Below are positions 49,127 through 61,708 of a stretch of 64,000 nt of DNA, one piece after another. Made by a program: the position numbers and the translations under genes. Positions within the stretch are counted from its first letter, which is position 1; each line of letters starts with the position of its first letter. Below the pieces are notes generated by a model that was given only the letters and a program-made list of their open reading frames with translations, searched no databases and was not told the origin of the DNA. Source of the DNA: Pseudoscleropodium purum (taxonomy: Eukaryota > Streptophyta > Bryopsida > Hypnales > Brachytheciaceae); contig OZ017804.1 in the NCBI GenBank assembly GCA_963969395.1, positions 5,952,001 through 6,016,000 of the forward strand. Direction: 5' to 3'.

Positions 49127-49682
49127 TTTACTTCATTGCAGCTACTGCAATTCCCCTTATCACCTTTGCATGTCCTTCACTTTATTAGACGCCAGAATAG
49201 ATAGAGTACGAGTATTGACATAATTCAATTAGCGAATACACTTGTAGGAGCTCAAGAGCTTGCACATGTAGGAAAATATGGAATTTCCTCGAGACTGCAA
49301 AATTTCAGAATCAATCCCTTGGTTCACTATGCATATAGAATCGCAATCTTTTCAATTCGATCAATACCAAGCAACATATGGAACCCGGAAAAAAATGGGC
49401 TGGAGAAGTTTCAGTTGCAAAAATGTTAACCTGCATGAAGAGAAAATTCTCACATTACAGGAGGGATCGATTCTCATTTCCTTGTGAAGCCGATCCTCTC
49501 AAATGCAACATCCTAAATGCAAGCCTCCTGCAACCCCTAGAAAATCGATAAGGAATGCATAGAAAAGATTCGCCAAACATCTGCCACAAGGGATATCGTG
49601 AAGCAGAACGTTACAATACAGAGTGAGAGGGAGGGGAAGAACAGGGGAGGAATGGCGGTTGCTTGATGAAACCGTTCATACA

Positions 49683-50207
49683 TTCATATAGACTCAGGTT
49701 GCTAAAGCTCCTCCATACATGTACGTACTCCTGCAGCACCCTGCCGTACATAACCATACCTCACAGAATCCGTGTAGCTTGATATGGAAGCCTTGTACAC
49801 TATACCTCGTGGCCAGAATCGAAAGATATTCCTGGCTATGAGAAAAAGAAAATGGTGCAGAGCTCCAATGACGTACTCTTACTATACAAGCACCCTTCAT
49901 CATACTATCTACTCATACAGCCTTTCTCAATTTCCACGTATGAAGCACATACCAGTGGCGTTATCACGTGATATTCTCGAAGGGAAAACTAATGGATGAG
50001 CTCCAGGCCTAATTGGAATCCCCCTGCCACGTGATTCAGCAGAATTACAGAAAAGAGAGCCACGCCGATAAAACCACAATTTCAATACTAACATCACCTT
50101 CCTGTCGTACATTCACAAGTAACGCACTTACACGACTGGCCATTGTCATTTGGACCCTAAACCCTTAATAAGCCTCCTCTCTAACTCTACAGGCATGTCA
50201 AAAACGC
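49683..50207. repeat. Direct repeat DR1, left copy (about 525 bp)
   Basis: This begins TTCATATAGACTCAGGTTGC and matches 51,048-51,573 along its length with scattered substitutions and a few small indels (roughly nine in ten bases by eye). Neither copy shows terminal inverted repeats or a convincing ORF. The spacing of about 1,365 bp suggests segmental tandem duplication and not two transposon insertions. Confidence 0.85.
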
Positions 50208-50696
50208 ATTTATTGAATTTCAATGGATCCCTAAAATTCCTAGAACTGAATGACGAATCATCTCAATCAAATCTAAACATGCCATTGTAAAGTAAATGAC
50301 CAGAGTCCCTCATCAGCAGATGGAAAATTCAAACCATTCAAAAGTCATATCCTCACTTTATAATTCTCAAACAAAGTGGACTGAATATTCAGAAACATTT
50401 ACAGCACGAACTCATTCAATCAAAAGATGTTCCGTTTATCCCGAAATGAGGGTAGGCCGACACCAAATCAACATGGGAAATGGAACCTCAATTTATGTTC
50501 TAGTGACACACTGCAGGTCACCTCAAAAATCAATTACTGCCAGTCTTGTGCAACGAGAAGTAAGCCCCATTTTAGTCTTTTCAAGTGCTGAATGAAGTAA
50601 AACTTCCTTCCATTGCTGAGAAGTGAGGGTCGAGCATTGGAATGCTGCAGTTCAAATTCAAGCAAACAACATGTTCCGTCGACAATGGCAGGTGTT

Positions 50697-51020
50697 CAAT
50701 CATCTTGATCTGGAGTGCTTGCGGGAGTGGGAAAATCACGTTCTGGAATGACGGCTGGTGTGGGAACATCAGGTTCGCGAGTGCCCGCTGGAGTGGTTAC
50801 AACTCTTTTCGGAGTGGAAACTTCGTGCTGTCCGAATGGAATCAATTTCCTTTTGGTAAAGAGAATCCGGAGGGAAACCCATGACGGCTAGGATCTGCCG
50901 GTCTTGGTCTGGCTGCCTTGGATCGTATACCAGATGCGCCCGATGCCTTACGCTGTCCTTTACATCATGTCTCCTCTGGTCCCTTGCCAGGACTAGTTTT
51001 GTCCGCCATTTATTCTGCAA
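50697..51020 (-). pseudogene. Possible remnant of a Myb/telobox-type gene between the DR1 copies
   Basis: After an acceptor-like CTTGACTTGCAG a minus-strand frame reads (LDLQ)NKWRTKLVLARDQRR and on to 50,769. LDLQNKWR resembles the VDLKDKWR end of plant telobox Myb domains. From about 50,870 a frame shifted by one base looks more coding: a Pro/Thr-rich tail with VPTPAVIPERD and FPTPASTPDQDD before a stop at 50,697-50,699. The two frames together read like a C-terminal exon broken by a frameshift. No upstream Myb helices were found. A short exon-like MKLIDPCFIGKKQKDSK with a GTGAGT donor lies at 52,236-52,186 on the same strand and may belong to it. Family assignment is weak. Confidence 0.3.
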
Positions 51021-51047
51021 GTCAAGCAGTTAGACTCTAATTTGTGT

Positions 51048-51573
51048 TCATATAGACTCAGGTTGCTAAAGCTCCTCTATACATGTACGTACTCTTGCAG
51101 CACCCTGGAGTACAGAACCATACCTCACAGAATCCGTATAGCTTGATATGGAAGCCCTGTCTACGTACACTATACCTCGTGGCCAGAATCGAAAGATTTT
51201 CCTGGCAATGAGAAAACCAAATGGTGCAGAGCTCCAATGACGTACTCTTATAATGCAAGCACCCTTCATCATACTATCTACTCATTCAGCCTTTTTCGAT
51301 TTCCAGGAATGAAGCACATACCAGTGGCGTTATCACGTAATATTCTCAAAGGGAAAACTAATGGATGAGCTCCAGGCCTAATTGGAATCCCCCTGCCACG
51401 TGATTTAGCAGAATTACGGAAAAGAGAGCCACGTCGTTAAAACCACGAATACGATACTAACATCACCTTCCTGTAGTACTTTCACAAGAAACGCACATAC
51501 ACGACTAGTCATTGTCATTCCCCTACACCCTTAATAAGCCTCCTCTCTAACTCTATAAGCATGTCAATAACGC
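51048..51573. repeat. Direct repeat DR1, right copy
   Basis: This is the second copy of the repeat at 49,683-50,207, in the same orientation. Differences include a 4-base insertion (CTAC) near 51,160 and several transitions. It lies immediately upstream, in gene sense, of the possible Myb-type remnant. Confidence 0.85.
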
Positions 51574-53553
51574 GAGCTCGCAACTAAAACAATTCAGCAG
51601 TTGCGCAACACAGAGTCGAAACACCGTCAAATCTAAACAAATGCAGAATGGTCGAATCGTGATTCTCCTGTCATGAGAAGCTCCTGCTCCACTTTCTGTT
51701 CCTTAAGTATGGATCAGGAGAGACTCTAATAAAATCAATGCGCCACCGCAAATGTTTCTGCAGAATTATTCGCAATTTCTCAACCAAAATTCATTGCGAC
51801 GAGTTTCTTTGATCGGAAGTGACGAGAGCGATCTCACTAATATGCGAAACTCCAAAAGAAAAGGGAATTCTGGAAGACAAGAGTAATTTAATGTGCAATC
51901 GCCATTCCTACCCTGTTAGTCGTGAGAAATGGAAGCAACGAATTAGGGTTATGCATCTCTCTACCTGCAGGCACGCAATTCCAGCGACAATCTGCTGCAA
52001 ACAAGAATCGATGCATACGCAAGTCGATAGAATTCCAACATATGTGAGTTCAAATGGCTGAAATTGGCGCCCTTCCAGTCGCCATACTGAAACCCAAGAT
52101 CTATATACAGCCTAGATTTTAGAGCACTTGTTGCTTGAATAGTGACTCGTCGTGTCACGCATGGTGCGATTTTGGGTGTACTCACTTTAGAGTCTTTCTG
52201 CTTCTTTCCAATGAAGCATGGATCAATCAGTTTCATTGAATCTATGATTTGTGAGTGTCAATTTTGAATATTTGTAGATTTTATAACGCAGTGGTAGGGA
52301 CATCAAGACTCTATGTACATTTCCAAAAACCATATGGATGTTTGTTGAAGAAACGATTTTAGAACATTTATCAAAAAACACTTTGACCCTTCATGATTTT
52401 TGCACACAATATCCAAATGTTGCATTTTTTGGTGTTAAAACCTCTTTTCACTTGCCAACAAGAAAATTTGAAGATTTGACCAATCTCATAAGGAACTAAG
52501 TATAGTAGAAAAAAATGGTAGTTTTGAAGGGTACTTATTTTAACATCCAACAAACAAGGTTAGAGAAATTGGATTTTAGAGATTCTAAATCTTTATACTT
52601 ATAGATTATTATGTGAGGTTTTCAAATTTTGAACTAAGCTAGAAGGACTATAGGAAGGTGGAAGCTCATTGCATAATGATTTTTATAACAAAATTAACTA
52701 CAAGTTAGAATGACTTCCAAAGGTATCTCTAAATCATTGTTGAATCAAGCTAAATATTACATGAGTGTGCTTTGCATATACTTTTGTGTATAATTATGGT
52801 TGTATCATTCATAGGGAGATCGGATAGGTGTTAACTCCCAGGTAAAATTTTGGGGTTGTAGCTTTTTGTTTTAAGAAAACTTGGGGGGGGGAGGCAAGTT
52901 ACAACCCCAAAGCATTACCTAGGGGGGTAACACCTCCCCAATCTCCTTGTGATTAGGAAGAAGAGCAAACTTCAATTTATGATGTGTCAAGATCAGAAAT
53001 GAATTTCCATGTTTTTCAAAGTCAAGATTTTCAAGTTTCATGATGATTTCACCTTTGATGTGAATAGGAGGAAACTACATTTTCATTAGGAGTAATTTTG
53101 CTTTGTTGTCAAACTCAAAAGCAACTAAAAAGTTCAAGCTCAATGACAATACTCCTCTTGCATATTTCTCGTGATCCCTAATCAACGGATGGAAAATTCA
53201 AATCATCCAATAGTCATATCCTAATCCTCAAATAAAATGGAATATTCTAAAACTAGATAGGGAATGTTCTTCTCTAATAGTATTGCTCTACCCTAAGCAT
53301 ATAGGAAAGTTGACTTTGAGTTCCCTAAATCTCCCCCCATATAGGGAATTGGGTATTGAATTCTCTAAATATTCAGAGATAAAGAACCTTGTTGGAGAGT
53401 TTTCTTCCCTATTCAGATGAAATTCATTAAGATAGGAATAGGGAAGGCCCTTGGTGGGGATGCTCTAAGGTGCACATACTCTCTACAAAGATGTGAATAC
53501 AAAGATTGATTATATGAGAGAGAGAGAGAGAAGAAGGGATGTAAGGTAGTTAA
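51574..53553. other. Mostly gene-free stretch
   Basis: Apart from the short exon-like piece at 52,186-52,236 (minus), nothing is supported. GC content falls at about 52,250, marking the edge of the gene-rich block. A GA microsatellite lies at 53,516-53,534. Confidence 0.4.
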
Positions 53554-54473
53554 TTCTAAGGGTTTTGATTATGTTTTCACCAAGAATGTTCCAAAACTGC
53601 CATTTCTAGTAGAAGTACCAATTTTTTTTTTAAATTAAAAAATCAAAATTGGACACATCTTACCATAGGATTTTGTAGTCATTGGTTTGAAAAGATGTGG
53701 AATTTTTTTTAGAATTTTCCACTGTGTAGATTGCAAGATATTAGCATTTAAATTGTCTAAAGTCCTTTTTTTGGACTTGTAAAAAAACAGGCAACTACCA
53801 TTTATAAGGAGTTATATTTGTATGAAAAAATGTCTAAAATGGTGGTTATTCTTTGGATTCATTCTTCAAGGCATGTTGTCTACATGCTTGAAAATTTTTA
53901 GACCTTTTGAAATTATACAACATATAGGAAAAAAATAGTAAGTAGAAAGAAATAGAGAATGATTCAAAACACTAAATTGTTAAGAATTTAATTATGGAAT
54001 TGTAAAGTACCAATTCCAATGGTAATAATGTTATAATAAACAATGTACATCCAATTTTTTTAATTTTTTTTAGAAATATTTGAAATTAAATAAAATATAG
54101 GACTTCAAAGTTTATTTTAGAGTAGACATTATATCATTGCATGCCTACAAACTAAAACTCCTCATACCATTCATTTCATTAATCAAAATGGAAGAATTCA
54201 AATCTTTTCGCAAAGATATAAATCTTGAAAAAACAATTTCAAATTTTTATTTCTTAAAAAATTATTCTTAAGAATTTTTTTGAACTACCGACTTTTTTGT
54301 TGAAAATGACTTATCATAGTATCATACAATAACTTTTGAACTATGTAGTCAAAATTTATGAAAATTATTTGTTGTGCGTCAAAGCTACTCCTTGGATACA
54401 TTTTGTGTGAAAATTTCAAAGAAGTTTTTTTTTGTAGTGCACTACCTAAAAAAGCATGTTCAAGGCTTTAGGG
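53554..54473 (-). mobile_element. Element E: inverted copy of the 944-bp TTAA element (about 920 bp)
   Basis: In reverse orientation it matches element D: GTGAAAACATAATCAAAAC at one end, GAAGAATTTTTCCACA-like and GCATGTAGACAACATG blocks inside, and TTATCCCTAAAGCCTTGAAC at the other end. It is flanked by TTAA at 53,550-53,553 and a degenerate ATAA at 54,474-54,477. Confidence 0.55.
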
Positions 54474-54477
54474 ATAA

Positions 54478-55081
54478 TCCCTAAATGTCCAAGGCACCAA
54501 ATTTTGGTGTCAACAATACTTTGAAGTTAAATACAACCTTATCAAATTTCTATTTTTAGTAGTTTAGTATTTTTGAAAAATTATTTTTGAAGTTTAATTT
54601 TAGCATCAAAAATCTGATTTTGGAAATGATTGATTATGATTTTTCTATTCACAATTTTGTGCAAGGGTGTTTAATGCAATCTTGACTTTCCATAGTGTTA
54701 AGGGCTCTTAGAAATGAGCCTCAAATATACTAAATCTTTGAGAAAAATTCACATTAGAAATTCATTTAAAAAAATTGTAGAAGAAATTTTGAGAGGCAGT
54801 AAATTAATCAAGGTTATGCATGTTAGGCCCTTTAACAAGATTAGTTAGTGAAATTAGACATATGTGTAATTAGATTGTCTCTCTTTGACAAGCTTGGTTG
54901 AAGCCAAGAGAAGTGCATTTCCAAAAGTACTCTGTAAATGAGTGTTTTTTAAATATGAAAAAATAGTTAAATTTGCCAAAAAGAAGAATATAAGATTGAA
55001 AGTTGTGCTCAAAGTCAAAAGAAAACATGAGTGATGCGCAAAAACTACATTGAAAATTTATTTTTTAATTTTAATTAAACT
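54478..55081. other. 3' flank of the PDCD2 homologue
   Basis: AT-rich; no poly(A) tract of the kind expected from a recent retrocopy is obvious beyond the stop. Confidence 0.4.
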
Positions 55082-56182
55082 TTAAATAATTGTGCCTTGT
55101 ACACAATTGTAAGCTTCTATGTTTTGACAAGAATCGGGATGTAATTGAATCCAAGCAAATTCTTCTACATAACTTGAACGAGGACTTGTTAAACAACCAT
55201 GCTTACAAGTATAGATGACAATTGTCCCCCAATCTAAAGAATTGGATTCATTATCAAGGTCTAAAAAACTAAGGAGTTGGGGCATAATTTGAAAGTCAAA
55301 TTGTCTTTGCTTGCCACAATGAGTGCATGTAGGAATATTAATATCATTTGGTTGTCCTTGTAGAGAAAGCCATAAAGGCATTGCTTGTAGAGAATTGGAT
55401 ACCCTCAATACTTGATCTTGTGCTGTTGCAATTGTTGCCATGAATTTTTCCCATACTTGTTCATCAAGTGATAAATCGTGAGTCTCCTTGAAATTGTCAC
55501 TTTCAAACTCATCATCTGATTCCATTTGCATTGAGCCTTCTAAAGGATCTTGTAGTACATCATTTATTGTTGAATTCACTTCCATTGTATCATCACTAGA
55601 ATTTTCATCTTCTGTTGTACTGTTATTGTCATCTTTCTCAATAAAAAGCTCCATCTCTGGGTACAATTTTGTTTTATCTTCTAAACAATTTGAAGTGTCT
55701 TTTTGCATTGCATTTTTCAATATAGGGCATATATGAGGTGATTGAATTTGAAACACCTTTATGCTTCGGCTAGGATTTTCCCCCAATTGTTTGTATTGTT
55801 GACGTTGGTCTTCTTCCAAGCATGTCATTTTAGAGCATATAAATACAAGTGTTGCTTGAGTGAGTATTCCTTTAAGACCATCTTTGTCATGGAATACTTG
55901 CAAAAGAAATTGCAAAGGACCATTACAAATCCCACAAATAGTTTGAGATAAATATGGGAAGTTATTATTTGAGTCCACTCCTATTGTTGGGCATCCACCA
56001 ACCTTACTAAAAATGGAATGCCCTTCAAGGGCTATTTTTTTTGTATACTCAATTGATTCTAAAAAACCTAAACATATTCCTTCATCATTCATATCATCAT
56101 CACTTTCTAAATTTGATTCAACATCTTTGTTGTCTACGTTATATGCATTGTTTTGATTTGAAGTACTAGCCATATTGCACAA
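55082..56182 (-). CDS. PDCD2: Intronless PDCD2-family protein lacking the MYND zinc finger
   Basis: A single open frame of 366 residues (a second Met at residue 4 may be the true start). The N-terminal domain has LGFLES (39), SKVGGCP (59-64), CGICNGPLQFLLQV (83-96) and LVFICSKMTCL (112-122), with RSIKVFQIQSP at 139-149. The C-terminal PDCD2_C domain has IPTCTHCG (283-290), the PQLLSFLDLD and LDWGTIVIYTC blocks (301-326) and EEFAWIQL. Between SIKVFQIQSP and LYPEMELFIE (173-182), where family members carry an eight-ligand MYND finger, only about 24 residues remain, with no Cys pairs. The usual WLD after the GGxP motif is TIGVD. PDCD2 proteins chaperone ribosomal protein uS5 during 40S assembly. 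Lack of introns and the repeat-rich setting suggest a retrocopy; the intact frame suggests it was kept under selection or is young. Confidence 0.85.
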   Translation of the reverse strand: MCNMASTSNQNNAYNVDNKDVESNLESDDDMNDEGICLGFLESIEYTKKIALEGHSIFSKVGGCPTIGVDSNNNFPYLSQTICGICNGPLQFLLQVFHDKDGLKGILTQATLVFICSKMTCLEEDQRQQYKQLGENPSRSIKVFQIQSPHICPILKNAMQKDTSNCLEDKTKLYPEMELFIEKDDNNSTTEDENSSDDTMEVNSTINDVLQDPLEGSMQMESDDEFESDNFKETHDLSLDEQVWEKFMATIATAQDQVLRVSNSLQAMPLWLSLQGQPNDINIPTCTHCGKQRQFDFQIMPQLLSFLDLDNESNSLDWGTIVIYTCKHGCLTSPRSSYVEEFAWIQLHPDSCQNIEAYNCVQGTII

Positions 56183-58134
56183 AGCTCAAATTATTGAAAA
56201 TACAAATATATATATATGTACTTGATATATAAAATCATTTAATATATTAGCTTTTTGAACTATACTATTTATAATAAAATTTTACTTTTACTTTTTTTAT
56301 AATTATAAATTTAAATCAATTTTTCTAAAAATAATTGATTTTTCTATATTTTCTAATTTATTATTTTTTAATGTAATTTGTTTTAAAATTAAGCAATTAC
56401 ACTTGCTTAACATTGCACTTTAGTGCTTTTATTTTTTCAAAAGAGGCTTTTGGATAACACAATATGCACATTGCAAACTTTGCAAACTAATAGATTTCAT
56501 ATTGTTAGAGTAACAAAAAATATTATCCTCTAATAATTGTCTAAGGGGTATCAACTATCAATTGAAAAACAACTAAATTTGGTACAAAATATGGCTTTTC
56601 TAACTTAGTCTTTTGAAATATGAATCCAAATAGAAAGTATTGGACATGATGCTTATAAATTATCCATTTAGACTCAATTCAAAAAGGTTTTTAGATTTTT
56701 ATCTAATAAATTTAGAACCATTTAACTTTGAGTGTTCATCAAATATACCAATTTTTTTGTGTTACATATATTACATTGTTTAATATATAACTTATATATT
56801 ACATTGCTTAATGAAAAAAATTGATGATGAAAATTTCATTATATTTCCAAATAGTATAATTTTCAACATTGAGATTATATTGAATGTTAGATTAGCCCAT
56901 CTAAGACAATACCTTAGAAGGAGTGTTGAAATTACATATCCTAATAAGGCCATATATGGGATTAATTAGACTTGATTGAAAGTAATGGCTTTCTATTATT
57001 TTTAAAAGGTAAAATTCAAATAAATATAGAATCCTATAAAAACAATAATTTTTCTTAAAACCACCTATACAATCACAAGTGAGTGATGCAAACACCAAAA
57101 AACACCTACCCATGACATATAGTACATAGATAATAAGTTTTTCAATACCAAGTTAATATTGGACATTTTATTCTATTTCTACACTAAAAGAGTATTTCTA
57201 TAGCATTCAAATTTCAATGTATTCAAATATCCACTTTAATATGTCTCAAAATTTTAAAAGAATAAAAATATTTTTCCAAGCTTGAAAATGTTAGGTGAAG
57301 CATGAAAACAACCTATAAGATAAAATGGTCCATTGACAATCATTCATGAGTTAAAATCAAGTTTTTTTGTTTTATTTTTTTCTAAAATGGATGGAAAGGC
57401 AAAATGTCATTGGTTGTGATTGCTAAAGTGGTGATTTCAAAGAATAAGTGAACAGTTTTGAAAATATCAAAAAAATAATTGGCAAATTCTTTGTATAACT
57501 TAATTTTGTTTGGACAATTACATATCAAGATGAAATGTATTATTGGCAAATAGAAAAATTATGTACAAGTAAATTGGCAAAGTGGGATACAACATTGGGA
57601 TCAATTAGGTGAAATAATGCTAACGGATTAGTATGAGATGAAAATATGGCGATGTACATTTGGACAACTAGGATAATGTAATGGTAATTAACTTAGGAGT
57701 CCAGTCAAGGAACACCTAAATTGCAGTCATTGAGGTAGCTCAAATGATTCTATTTTTTTTACATGCACCTCCAACTTGCTTTTTGTAGAGTCTAATATAT
57801 GGCAAGTCAAGTCATTAGAGAATATCTTAATGATTTTTGTAAGTCAATTGAACAAGGCTATGCAACAACTATTTTCAAAGGGAGGATGGGATTCAATTAC
57901 ATTGCACCTCAATTTGCAACTTATCCAATCTTCATAAGTGGATCCTACTCATCCAAGTGACTATCCACTCAAAAGATGGCTCCCCACTTGGTTTGCATTA
58001 GTTGCTTCCCCCCTCTCTCAAAAAATTTATAGGTTGTTGATTTTTTTAAAGAAAAAATACTTACCCTTGAAATTGCTCTTGATTTCTCAAAAAATCACAA
58101 GCCATTGATCTTGTGAGATTTAATTTGAGCCGTC
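56183..58134. other. Gene-free AT-rich stretch
   Basis: No gene, splice structure or element boundary recognised. A short (AT)n run lies at 56,205-56,218. Confidence 0.4.
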
Positions 58135-58345
58135 CAAATATGAAATATGAAATGAATACCGGATACGGATATGAGATGAATACTAAATACAGATACTAGA
58201 TACAAATACAATATGAAATATGAATATAGATGAATACTTAATACAGATATTGGATACAAATACAATATCATATATGAATACAAGAAGAATACTGAATATG
58301 GATATTAGATACGGATACAAAATTAGATATGGATATGGGAGAAAT
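58135..58345. repeat. Minisatellite with GATACGGATA-type units
   Basis: The short words ATGAATAC, GGATATGAGATGAATAC, AATACAGATAC, TAGATACAAATACAATATG recur in blocks of about 75 bp, at least three times. It lies just left of the MULE-like element. Confidence 0.75.
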
Positions 58346-58600
58346 TATCCCATATTGATTGTCACTATGTTGGTTTTTAAAAATTACAAGGAGAGGGAGG
58401 AGGGGTTGTAAATGAAAATTTTAAATTCTTTAAAACCCCCAAATGGGTAGCTCTCCTCACTATCCATTCAAAAAATGCCTCTATTGGGAGAACTATGCAA
58501 GAACGTCCAAAGACACTTGTTGAATAATTTGGATACTTAGGCAAGACTTGTCACAAAACTCTTTCAAAATTAAAAAAAAGACAAAAGATGGGACCTACCT

Positions 58601-60072
58601 CACTGGTGCTATTTTGTAAGCTTCTAAGCATGAGCCTATAAGTAGTGAGTGGGGATTATGTGAGTGTTGAACTCAAAAATTTGAAGAAGTATTAGAAAAC
58701 TAAATAATATTTCTAAAAATAGATTCTATCTAAAAATTTTTAATCAAATTTTGCTATTTTGTAAATTTTTGTATCTATTACTATGGACCTATTATTGCGA
58801 ACCTATTACTATGCTTTTGTAAATTCATATTTTTGTATGTGTTGTTTAAAATATTAGAAGTTTACATTATAAAAATGATGAACTCAATTGATGTAAAAGA
58901 TGAATAGAGATGGAAATAATTTTGTATAAAATATTAATTGATTGATATTCTATAATAACATGGATCCTCTTAGGATTAATGGGAGGATACCAATAATTTT
59001 TTTTTGATGCATTATTGTTGGACTTGTTTAAATTTTTTCTTAAAAAATGTTGATAAGAATTATTTTTATATCTAATGATCTTTGTTACAATAAATTTTAT
59101 TTTGGATTATCTTGTCTTTTAGCATCATGAATCTTCTCAAAGTCAACGGAAGGGTGCCAATACTTCCATCTTACTTTGTAAGTTAATAGACTTGTTTAGA
59201 TTTTAGAAAAGAAAATTTGTCAATAGGAGTTCATTATATGTGGAAAAAGCTTAGCTGCACTAAATTTCGTTTTTATTGATTACTATCTTGTAATAACGTG
59301 GATCCTCTCAGGGTTGATGGAGGGTACATATACTTTTGTCTTGATGTACTAGTAATTGGGCTTGTTAAGATTTTGGAAGAAAATATTTGGTTGATAGGGA
59401 CTTTTTTGTAAGGAATGAGCTTTGTTATACCAAATTGTTGATTAGTTAATTATTGTCTTGTTGTGGGACCTCTCGGGGATCCTACTCTTTCCATCTTTGA
59501 TTAGATGGTTGTTCAGTTAATCACTCCCTTCTTGTTACTTAGGGACCTCTCGGTACCAAGAAGAAGTTTGAGTACTTGCCATCTTGATGTGCTACTTATT
59601 GAATTTTGCTAGATTTTAAGAAGATTCATTTGAAATCAATTGAGGTTATTCTATTGAGATTATGATCACTTCTCTCATCTCGTTGGGTTCCCTTCGGTGT
59701 CGAGGGGAGCTTCTAGCCGAGGGAAAGAATTTTTTTATTCTCATCACAGCTATGAGGCTCCCCTTGGCATCAAGAAGAACCCAACTACAAGAGGGGAGTG
59801 ATTATGAAAATGATAATCTCAATGAAACAACCTCAATCAGTTGCAAATGAATCTTAATAAATAATCTATTTTTTTTCTTAAAATCTAGCAAAGTCCAATA
59901 AGTAGCACATTAAGATTGTTCAACAAACGACAATAATAGGTCCACAATAAAAGGTTTATAGTAATAGATGCTCAAATTTATCAAAAATAATAAATTTTTG
60001 ATCAAAACTTTTTGATGGAATCTTAAAAAAATTATGTGCTCATAGGCTCACAAGCTCACAAAATAGCAACCC
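58601..60072. mobile_element. MULE-like non-autonomous element, 1,472 bp, with 12-bp target duplication
   Basis: TGGGACCTACCT is present directly at both sides (58,589-58,600 and 60,073-60,084). The left terminus holds GGTGCTATTTTGTAAGCTTC and the right terminus inverted holds GGTTGCTATTTTGTGAGCTT. Further inverted similarity (ACCTATTATTG, CTATTACTATGGAC) extends the terminal repeats to roughly 150-200 bp. Long inverted ends with a target duplication of 9-12 bp are typical of Mutator-like elements. The interior has its own inverted arrangement and no transposase-sized ORF. Confidence 0.8.
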
Positions 60073-60764
60073 TGGGACCTACCTGTGGAGAACTTGAGAC
60101 AAAAGTCTTAAATTTTAATATTACAACAAACTGAATTGTAATCTATGGCATCTATGTTGGAACAATTTTTTGCTAGAGACCTTGTCAACAAAGCACTTTA
60201 AAATCACTTAAATGGGTTGAAGGTAAGAACAATCACCCTCGTTACTAAAATCTAGATTAGTTGATGCAACACTATAATACATTAGACATTTTAGATTTAG
60301 AAATGGAAGATACTCAATCAAGGTTTCTCAAAGTCTCTCACTTGCTTGAACTCCTTTCCGTGCATGAGTTGTGTGGCTTATATTACACTTGAGTACTTCA
60401 AGAGTCTAGACATAATTCTAATATAGAATCTCTTATTTGTTTACTCTAGTTGCACTTGCATTGCCACACATCGACCAACTATCTCCAAGTCTTCAATACA
60501 ATAGTTTTAACATCTATCCAATCACTTATTACTCAAAGCAAGTAAGTGACCTACAACAAGGTATTGACATTCAATTTAATGCTATCTCAAACCTGGACCT
60601 TTGAAAAAAAATGCTTTTGAAGAAACTCTATCAAACTAAAAGATCTCAATATGCAACTACAAAGCCTTCTATGTACTAGAGACTAATTCAACAACTTCAA
60701 TAGGAATAAAAAGAAGCCATCTGTCTTACTTATTGACACATGCCTATCTGAAATTCCATTTTAA

Positions 60765-61708
60765 CCCCTAAATACCTAAACTGCGTTTTTTGGCAACATA
60801 GAAATTTTGGGCAGCTCCCCACGAATGGAGTTTTTATTTTTTTCCACTAAAATTTTTAAACAACATGTGCCCAAGGAGTAACTTTAAGGCCCAACAATTT
60901 TCATAACTTTTGACTACATGGTTAAAAAGTTATTGTATGATATGTACTTTTCTATGGTTGATGGGCTACCTAGGTAGAAAAAAAACTTCTTCAAAAATCA
61001 TTTTTTTAAGAAATTAAAATTTTAATTTGGTTCTCTAGATTTATATATACTTGGAAAGCTTTGAATCATTCCATTTTGATGAATGAGTCAAAAGTTATGA
61101 GGAAATTTAGTTTGTGGGAGTTTGCAAGGTTTTATTGAATCTCTACTCTAAAACAAACTTTGAAGTCCTCTATTTAACTCAATTTTCAATATTTTTGAAA
61201 AAAAATAAAAAAATTGGGTGAAGATTTTTCATTACAACATTACAAGAATTGGGATTGGCATTTTTCAATTCCATAAATAATTTGTTAACAATTTAGTATT
61301 TTGAATCATTCTCTACTCCTTTCTACTTACTATTTTTTTCCTATATGTTGTATGATTCCAAATGATTTGAAAATTTTCAAGCATGTAGCCAACTTGATTT
61401 GAAAAATTAATCCAAAGAATAAAAACCATTTTGGCCATTTTTTCATACATATGTAACCTTCTGAAGTGCAGCTGCCCGGATTTTCTTAGGGCCAAAAAAT
61501 GGAAGTTTGTGACTTCAAATGTTAATATCTTGCAATCTACACTGTAGAAATTTCTGAAATTTTTTCCACATATCTTCAAAAAAGTTTACTACAAGATCCT
61601 ACAGTTACATGTGTCCAAAAATGTTTTTTTTCTAAAACTTGGTACTTATACTACACATGGCAGTTTTGGAGCGGTTTTGGTGAAAACATAGTCAAAATCA
61701 TTTAGGGG
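60765..61708 (+). mobile_element. Element D: 944-bp TTAA-bounded element
   Basis: TTAA flanks both sides (60,761-60,764; 61,709-61,712). The left terminus CCCCTAAAT and the right terminus ATTTAGGGG are perfect 9-bp inverted ends. Copies E (inverted) and F share its interior. No ORF of note; the 88-codon minus ORF inside is not conserved in shape in E or F. Confidence 0.65.
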
